This document shows, piece after piece, positions 56,047 to 64,000 of a DNA stretch of 64,000 bases. The notes beneath the pieces were generated by a model. That model was not told where the DNA came from. It saw nothing but the letters and a program-made list of their open reading frames with translations, and made no database searches. Positions within the stretch are counted from its first letter, which is position 1, and each line of letters begins with the position of its first letter. The stretch is from assembly GCA_003013855.2 (NCBI GenBank), contig ML058507.1:1240001-1304000 (forward strand). Direction: 5' to 3'. This stretch comes from Liriodendron chinense. Lineage: Eukaryota > Streptophyta > Magnoliopsida > Magnoliales > Magnoliaceae. Position numbers and translations under genes: made by a program.

Positions 56047-57656
56047 TGTAACGACCCGAGATTTTCGACTCTCGTGTATAACACGACGGCCGAATTCCCA
56101 AGTAATTTATGGAATAACTAATTTTTCAAATAATAAAATATAGCATTCAAGCACAATGGCGGAAACAATTATCATCTTATTCTATCAAACTTATTACGTC
56201 ATCATCAATGTTTAAATAAGGGAACCAACCAATATCCATACTGATTAATTAAAATACAAAACCATGTCTTCTCTTGAAGACTTATTACAATTCCACAAAT
56301 GTATCAACTACTCAAAAGAAATATTTAATAAATGATAACATCAATTATGTTTCTCTAACATCGTCATCCGCCATGTGATCGTACGAACCATCGAACTCTT
56401 TTCCTTAAAAATCGGGTTCAATACCTGGATCTTCACCTGCATCATCTAAATTGTGTTTGGGATAGCGTTAAACGCTATCATAGTGGGGAATATTTCCTCC
56501 AAGACAATCAAGAATAATAATAACGGTACAGAGTAAACGCAAGCAGGATATTATCATTTAATCAAATCAAAACAACCAACTGAAAATCTTTGTTAATGCG
56601 ATGCATGGAATGCATGCTCTGGCTAAGGCACCCTGGCTAGAATCACAATCCATGAAGTGGGAGACTCCCTGTTACGACTTCATGCTAGCCACTAGTCACC
56701 AGAGGTTCCTGGGACGCACAAGCCCATAGTTTTGCCCGACCACGTGAGAAACGGGACGCTCATAGCCCAAATCTACACGTGACAGTGTACGGGAGAAGTA
56801 GGACGCTCTAGCCTATTCTCAATTCCGTACACCCACATGGAGCCAAGTGAATGCATGACTTTAGTTTCACCTTTATTTAAGTGTTTTCGCATACAACCAA
56901 TTTAAATAAAACTCAATGGTCACTATGGGGAGTCGCAAGCAACCCAGCATAGGCCGACAGCACGGGATTAGTGTCCATAGCACCAACCCCGGCTCATGAG
57001 AATTTGTATACCATTAGTGTCCACTCATTGTCCCGTTTTATGATTCCATCATGTCCCAAAAAGCCAATGTTGTACATCATGACCAAATTCATTAAAATAC
57101 CCATGTACTGTAAATGGATCAAATCAAGCATCATGTACATGTAAGGATCCATTAACAAACAATCACTTCATTCTCTCAGTTAAGTCAATATATTTTCTTC
57201 CATCATGGACACCTCTCACGGGTTCCATCTCTCTACATTGAATAATTTTACCAACTTAGGGACAAAGAGTATACAATAATGGGATTGCCATATGATGATC
57301 TTATACACATATTTCATATCACAATATGAAAACCAATGTTACTTGTAATACATGGACTAAGAAAATAAGGGCATAGATTTCACAAAAATAAATAACACAA
57401 ATACACATGCTTCTTAGTCAAAAATATAAAAAAAGGAATCACATCACCATATAATGATATTCATTACAAATCTCACTTCAAACTTCATGTTATATGATTA
57501 AGTAATTCAAAACAAAACAACTTCACATGCCACAAAAGAAACTTATGATAATCGTGATATTATTAATGAAAGGCTTGAAGGAAAATCCTCACCTTATGAT
57601 GGACTTAGAAGAAGAGGGTTGTAGAAGATCCTAGCCGCTGGAAAAATATGAGAAAT

Positions 57657-57703
<47 letters not shown>

Positions 57704-58871
57704 GGGCATGGAGGCTAGGGTTAGGAGAAGGATTTGGAGGTGCGTAGTAGAAATATGGAGAGGGATATGCGCATGGGGAGAGAAAAGAAGGGTGTGCGAG
57801 GTCTTGTGTAACAACCTCTCGAGGCGAGTTTCTCAAATCTCAATATTCGGATGATCTTTGATTAATTACAATCCGTTCATCTTATCAAGCTCGAAGAGTA
57901 GAGTCAGAATACGTAAATTTCTTGATGATCCACATTCTAGATTGGCCGATCCTTGAAAATGGCCTAACGGGTGCTAAAATGGGCTAAATCTCAATTAACG
58001 GTTTACGCTTGATGATCAGGGCCCAAATTTTGAGAAAATATGTAGTCATGATAGGCAAACAATTGTACAAAATTTAGTGGTTGATTGATGGTGAGAAATG
58101 CCTAGATCTGAAATTTCAACTTTTGGTGGAAAAGGAAGAGGCTGGCTTTGTGGTTAAACGGTGTAGGATTATAGATCGGGGTCCAAATTTTGTATAAACT
58201 CGTAGTCATATGAGTATAATAAATGGTCCAAATTTGAGAAGCGATTGATGGTGAGAAGTGGGTAAATTGAAAGGTTCAGATTTAAAAAGAGTTGGTAACC
58301 CATTAATTTCTAAAACGGGATAACTTCACGCATAAGAAAGATGCTTATCAAGGTGGGGCATTCAAATCACACTATTGGTCCATGATAAAGACGATCCAAG
58401 TCACTCATATGAAGAGAAATATTCGACTACGACTAACCATCTACTTTCCTCACTCGATGGACATGAAAATCAAAGGTTAAGGGGCTGATTTGACAATCGG
58501 ACCACTTCTACTATGATTTAAGGGCTGAAATTTGATGTGTATGGTTAATATGTGCCCAAAAGCTTAAATCCAGGGTTTTGCATGAAAGTGATTGTCAGAA
58601 ACTATAATACTTAAAAATGGCATCTTAACTTAAGTTTAACTAATGGCATTTTCGTAATTATCTAAAAAGTGCGTGATTTTTGAAATCTGATCTTTCTACG
58701 ATGTTTATGGGATCATTCTAAGCAACTTTTATAAAGGGTCCCCTATCGGATCTCCTACGGATGTCCCCCTATTCGCAAATCAACGGTAAATGTACGATAA
58801 TTAAAAAAAAATAAATTAAAAATAAATTTTCAAAAAGTTTCAAATAAATCTCAAAAATCTGGGGCGTTACA
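56047..58871 (-). mobile_element. Solo LTR X2
   Basis: 2,825 bp in reverse orientation, with ends TGTAACGACCCGAG and GGGGCGTTACA. The perfect target duplication TATGT lies at 56042-56046 and 58872-58876. The palindrome GATAGCGTTAAACGCTATC lies at 56461-56479 and a (CT)n run at about 57658-57702. It is visibly very similar to X1 along its whole length. Its own target duplication shows it is an independent insertion and not the partner LTR of X1. Confidence 0.92.
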
Positions 58872-59440
58872 TATGTTGGCATATATATAGATACGTATCT
58901 ACTTATATAGTATGTGTGTTTGTATGTATGTAGACACAGGTATGGATATAGTAGCGTCTCCACTTTTACAGAGATGTTAGCAATGTCCCCTAAACTCTTT
59001 TACGGAGATGTTAGTAATGTCCCCTAGACTTTTTTAATGACATCATGTAATCATTGACATGGACATGCGCACATGCACACACAATATTTATGTTGATACA
59101 CACACACACATGTATCTACTGACTTCGTATGTGTCTTTGTATGTATGTAGACACATAGATATGGATATAGTAGCGCCTCCACTTTTATAGAGATGTTAGT
59201 AATGTCCCATAAACTTTTTTAATGACATGGAATCATTGATATGGATGTGTGTGTGCGCACACATACACACACACACTATTTATGTTGCTATATATATAGA
59301 TACATATCTACTGACATAATACATGTGTGTTTGTATGTATGTAGACACACGGGTATGGATAGAGTAGCGTCTCCACTTTTACGGAGATATTAGTAATGTC
59401 CCCTAAACTTTTTTAATGACATGTAATCATTGATATGGAC

Positions 59441-60150
59441 TGTCCATTCTTCTTTTCGCCCATTAGGTGGAAGCCGCGTGTGAAAAAAATGTTAAAATTA
59501 AATATTCTCTCTTTACCTGTCGATATTTTGTTACAACCCTCAATTTTCTATGAGCTATATAGATGGGATGGTTAGCCTCATCGGATTAGAGTGCTTCTTT
59601 GGAATCATAAGCAATCCATGTTGTGACTTCAAGGATAGATATTGTTCCAAGATGGTGGTTGGACATATTTTGTTTTGTTTTGTTTTGTTTTTTTTCATGC
59701 CTTCGATTTGATGTTTAGGTGTCATCCAATCGTCTTGATTTATTTTTAATGGTTTCTTGTTTATATTCCGTCAAGGGCATGTTTGGATTAGGCGAATATC
59801 CTGGCCTCTTTGGAGAAGCATAAAGACATTAATGAGACCGCCTTTTCCGATCAGTTTCCTCTTTTTCCCCGCCTAAAACAGAAAGGATAATGTTAATCCG
59901 ATCGGCTTCGATCTGCGCTGCCACCTGCATGCATTTTAAGAAAGTAGTGTTCAAAATGCCGACATGCGCGCCAAGGATGGGATTGCACTTCATGTAGTCT
60001 CTCCCACCCATTGGTTTTAGACAAAGGGTGGCCCACCAATGTATGCTTGGTTGGCTCTTAGCACAGTCTGGGTCCAGTCATTTGTACCTGATGGCTCAAA
60101 ACTGGTGCATCAAGTGTACCATACATCCCATCCACTATTCAATGTACCAC
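59441..60150. other. Intergenic DNA
   Basis: Contains a TTTTG repeat (59671-59695). No gene found; the short minus-strand frame at 59829-60011 is not protein-like. Confidence 0.45.
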
Positions 60151-60404
60151 CATTGAATGCATGAGATTTTCTCTGCTGAAATCACGTGGAAAGCACCTTC
60201 TATATCCTGTCATAGTTTTTTTTATTCGTCCAGCTACAACCCTAAGCTCACACCACGTCGTTGCACTCTTCTATGGATAACAGCCCACTATCCTATTCTT
60301 GGAAAATATTCCACTATACAGGCCCCCAATTGCCTTCCGTCTCCCTCGCTTCTCTCCCTCACTCTCTCTCTCTCTCTCATTGGGTTTCTAGGGTTTTGAA
60401 ATAG

Positions 60405-60464
60405 ATGGATGGACGGATTGTTGAATGGCTAGAGATAGAGATCTCTTGTACCATGGAGGAAGAG
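60405..60464 (+). other. Possible first coding exon of an unidentified gene
   Basis: An ATG at 60405 opens 20 codons (MDGRIVEWLEIEISCTMEEE) ending at GAG|GTACTT, a possible splice donor. Upstream is promoter-like sequence: GCCCAC near 60287, a CCAAT near 60326 and a CT-rich leader at 60340-60380 ending TAGGGTTTTGAAATAG. I do not recognise the peptide and no second exon is evident. It may be chance. Confidence 0.2.
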
Positions 60465-61410
60465 GTACTTTTAGGGTCATGAACTTCAAAAAGAGTTTGC
60501 CCTTTTTTCTTTATTCTTTTTGAGTCTTTTAGGTATGATATTTATAATATTGGAGTTGAAGGTTGACAATAATCTTAACTGTCGATATGATGGGCCTCAT
60601 GTTTCATGGTCCCTTTAAAAAAATCTCTCATATTAGAAGATCATTTGAAGATCCTAGCTATAAAAATATTTGGCCTTTGTTTTGGGTCACTGTGAAACAC
60701 TGTTGTATTTTCTTTCTTAGGCATCTATTTGTTGGCCGCCTTTTGAAGGGTTACGATTCTTCCAACTGGGGGAATGGATTTTTTCGTGCATGGTCCATCC
60801 ATAGTGTGACCTGTGATGTCGACCCAAAATATCAACTCTTTGAATCATGAATGATAGCTCGAGCATTATATGACATGGTACATTTTTCTCCCTTGAGCTG
60901 GAGAAGAAATGTTCCCGAATCTGTTTGATTTTATTTTTTAAATTTCTTTTATTAGATTAATTAGCTGTGATGCTTCCCAAAGGTGGGCCTAAAGATCAAC
61001 ATTTATGGACTGATGTTTACTAGTAATTTAGGGGCCGTTTGAAATTTCGTGCACTATTAAAGTAGTGCTCACTTTAATTTGAAAAAGGCATGAAATGACG
61101 ATTCCATTCCATGTCAATTGGAACCACAAAAGCTGATCGGAATGGCTCCAAAAGGCAAGCGAGCTTGTTTTCTCCCATAGAACAAATGGGCACCATGATC
61201 ATTTGGGTCCGGTCTATGGCCATTTGCGGCTGAAATTTCATTTTAGCATGTTAAAACTAATGCGGCATGAATCAACCGTATCACTATCAATACATACATA
61301 TAGAGGTATCATACACTGATTGAAGCGCACAAAATTTCAGTTCGTACCAGTGTGGTGAGTTTGGATGCATGGTTCAGTGATCTAAAATGGTTGATATTAC
61401 GGGCCTAATG
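60465..61410. other. Intergenic or intronic DNA
   Basis: No gene recognised. Faint foldback-like words occur near 60590 and 60795. The frame at 60563-60850 shows no domain. Confidence 0.4.
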
Positions 61411-64000
61411 TGTAACGCCCCGAAATTTCGACTCTCGTGGACAACACAATGGGTCGAGCTTCCGGGTGTTAACTCATGTGTGTCAGGGTTACATTTCCAC
61501 ACACTCACCTGTAATTCCATACATTCATGGCATACATAGCATAATGACGGAAATTTAAGTTCTTATTTAAAGTTTTTCTACTCTACGTTATCAAGATAAT
61601 GTCCTTAAACCATTCAAATTACATAATATTCTACTTTCTAGTCTCAATGAGAGGCTTATTACAAGTTACATGAAAATAAATAGACTCTACAAAGATCATA
61701 AATATAATCCATCTTTAGGCCGCTTCGATTTCATCGTCCGTCACTTGCTGCCACGAGCCTTCGAGCACCTCGTCGTAGTGTTCGATTCTCTTAATGGATC
61801 TTCACCTGGATTATCTGAGATGTGGTTGGATAGCGTTAAACGCTATCATAGTGGGGAATATCCCTTTAAAACAATCATGATAATAATGGCACAGAGTAAA
61901 CGCAAGCAAGATATTCTTATTTAATCAAATCAAAACATTTCAATAAAAAATCTTGATTAATGCAATACATGACATGGATGCCCTGACTAAGGTACCCTGA
62001 CCAAATGAGACGGGATCACTCCACTCTTCTCACCAGCCACTAGTCACCAGAGGTTCTAGCTAGGATGGGATCACTCCACTCTTCCCATGCACCAAAACCC
62101 AACTAGTGAAACGGGCCCATGCACACTTTCACTAGATACCGAGAGAGAAATGGGCCCATGCACACTTTCTCTAACACCCGAGGGGCTGACCCACCAAGCC
62201 GGGTCCAGTGAATGCATGATTAGTTTCACCTTTAATTAAGTCATTTAGCATTCAGCCCATTAAATGATGTTCACGACTAATGATCACTCCTTACCCCAAT
62301 CAATTTAAGAGTCCTCACATTCATCAATTCCATACTTCCATGGATCCATCACAAGTAACAAATCAATAAAGATCCTTTGGCACGTAAACAACAATATGCA
62401 CACGGTAGTGCCAAACTTAACATCCTGGCATATGAAATCAACAACACATACATGGTAATGCCAATACCAAATCCTCAATGTCAAGGCACATTTATTCAAT
62501 AAGACACACGGTAATGCCGACTTTCTCAATAAGGCATATTCATCCAAAATCTCCACATGGTAATGCCAACGTAACAAGGCCTCGCATGGCTTCTTCTCTT
62601 ACATCAACGGTTACATCAGTATGGGGTCAAGGAGTTTTCATTAACGTAACATCCATATGCAATATCTCAAAGCAAACAATATATCAATCATCATAAGCAC
62701 GTGACAACGTAAATCGAACATGGTTTCCATATGAGCATGTACATCATAACAATTCCTTTTCCAACTACTTAAGCATAGTTCATATATCAAAATTCAATAT
62801 ACACAATAAGGAACATCATATAATTCATAATTACATGAAAAGATTTCAATAGGCACGATTTCAGGAAGTCACATAACAAAATCCTAATTTATAAGCATAA
62901 ATCAACATATAATTTAATATTACGTGGATGGGCTTAAAGGAAATCCCCACCTTATGATAGTGGATGGGTTGAGACGTTGCTAGGGTTGCGAAATCAAACT
63001 TGGATTCATACCTACATAGTTGAATGGGAAAAATATGAGATTGGGGTGTAGATATGCATGATATTCATTATCACAACAAACTAGGGTTAGATCTACACCT
63101 AGGGTTAGGGTTTAGATTAGATTTAGGAAATAAAAATCATGGATGGATGGTCTTACCTCTTCAATGGTGGCTAAACTCGGAATCTCATTCGAGTCGACTT
63201 GGCTCGACTCAGTTTCTTCTCCTTTCTCTCGTCCTCTTCCTTCATTCCTCTTTCTTCTTCTTTTCTTTCTTTCTTCTTCTTTCCCTGGAAGGACTTCCCA
63301 GCAGCAACAGAAAAATGGTGGGCCCTCTTTCTTCCTCTCTCTCTCTCTCCCAAATAACTTTCACTTTCTCTCTCTCCTCCCACGATCTCTTTCTCTCTCT
63401 CTCTCTCTCACCCACGATCTCTCTCTGGCGTTGGGTTTCCTGGAGAGAGCAGGTGCAGACGAATGGTAGGGTTTTGTAATGTGAAAGACTCGGGAGGTCG
63501 GCTGGTTGCTTGGTGCGGAAGGAATGGCTCGGGAGTTGGAGTTGGAAACGGATTGCAAAGAAGGTTTTACATGGCATGAGGATCGTTGAGATGTTAGGTG
63601 GGGTCCACACAAAGCTATGGGTGAAGTTTGGAGTGCCCATGCGAAGCGGTGGGCCCGATCTTGATAAGTCTTCATTTGAACGGTGGTTTGGATTGGATTG
63701 CACAAGCGACGGATGACAATAAAACGTTGAATGACTAGGTTTGGATGGGGCGTTGTCAAGATGGACGGAGTGGATTTGGCAATGGGGTCCACTTTGATGG
63801 ACGGTGTGGGGCGCACAGACGGCAGCGCCCGTCCGCTGTTGCAGGGAAGCATGAAGAAAGAAGGAGACTCGTATTTGAAAAGGAAACTTTTCCTCTTAGA
63901 TAACGTGCATCGCACGTACATGGTAATTTTTGGCTTCCCTCACAAGTGGGGTCCATTACAAGTAAATTAAGATAAATTGATCCATCCAATAGGTCGGCAT
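61411..64000 (-). mobile_element. Solo or partial LTR Z2, running off the window
   Basis: Starts TGTAACGCCCCGAAATTTCG and matches the reverse complement of Z1 from its 3' end (TCTCGTGGACAACAC, then TCTACTCTACGTTATCAA). It holds the palindrome GATAGCGTTAAACGCTATC at 61829-61847, the four-unit CACGGTAATGCC repeat at 62402-62570, and a CT-rich tract at 63330-63425 equivalent to Z1's GA tract. The left flank is TAATG; the other end is outside. The frames at 63054-63989 fall in this low-complexity part and are not genes. Confidence 0.85.

Larger units (their letters stand above)
52957..59440. repeat. ~190-bp minisatellite array interrupted by two LTRs
   Basis: Outside the two LTRs (52986-55721 and 56047-58871) the sequence is a tandem repeat. 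Each unit has ACACACAATATTTATGTTG, TCTACTGACATAGTATGTG, GGATATAGTAGCGTCTCCAC, GATGTTAGTAATGTCCC and TTTTTTAATGACATG. GGATATAG(T/A)AGCGTCTCC recurs near 55805, 55940, 58944, 59166 and 59355, about 188 bp apart in the best pair. About five units remain, one of them short. No coding potential. Confidence 0.82.

Noticed and set aside
52986..58871. X1 and X2 as the two LTRs of a single element
   Set aside because: Each has its own different 5-bp target duplication, and the 325 bp between them is host minisatellite without primer site, polypurine tract or coding sequence.

Overview
This window looks like intergenic DNA from the nuclear genome of a large-genome flowering plant. It is AT-rich and microsatellite-rich, with plant Ty1/copia lineages, long solo LTRs, intron-bearing host exons and dozens of GGGCCCACC-type palindromic (foldback) repeats. 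I associate that foldback family with magnoliid genomes, but that is from memory and only weakly supported. There are no bacterial-style operons, no CRISPR array, and no tRNA or rRNA gene that I could recognise.

Only two stretches look like host genes, and both are single exons cut off from the rest of the gene. Positions 19777-20370 hold the last exon of an ankyrin/PGG-domain membrane protein. Positions 46609-47388 hold exon 1 of a group-A bZIP (ABI5/AREB/ABF type), ending at a clean splice donor inside the basic region. The leucine-zipper exons are not in the window, so intron 1 is longer than 16.6 kb or the gene is broken.

Layout: 1-915, LINE reverse-transcriptase remnant (minus). 1187-18820, a degraded copia element (A) with both LTRs and a 5-bp target duplication GTATC. 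Nested in A are a 9.4-kb SIRE-like copia element (1925-11312; CGCCC duplication), whose pol is replaced by a different ORF, and a solo LTR Z1 (14978-18082). 19777-20370, PGG exon. 22085-24030, about 12 tandem copies of a ~169-bp satellite. 24300-25583, 3' end of another copia. 25600-28740, GC-rich and foldback repeats. 28747-40231, a minus-strand copia (CTTTG duplication) into which solo LTR X went, and into X solo LTR Y (29851-34481; TTTCT). 41205-44290, a foldback split by solo LTR W (41430-44239; TGGAC). 45800-47388, foldback, promoter and bZIP exon. 48210-51916, MITE-like elements. 52957-59440, a ~190-bp minisatellite holding two same-orientation copies of LTR X (CGCAC and TATGT duplications). 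61411-64000, a second Z LTR running off the window.

The main points of interest are: the SIRE-like element with gag plus a 313-codon non-pol ORF under its own leader; palindromic boxes upstream of the TATA box in four different copia families, each with its own palindrome; a conserved 19-bp palindrome in the long TGTAACG LTRs; the new satellite arrays; and the complete dominance of solo LTRs among the long-LTR elements. No similarity search was run. Family names rest on recognised motifs, and boundaries on TG...CA ends plus matching target duplications.
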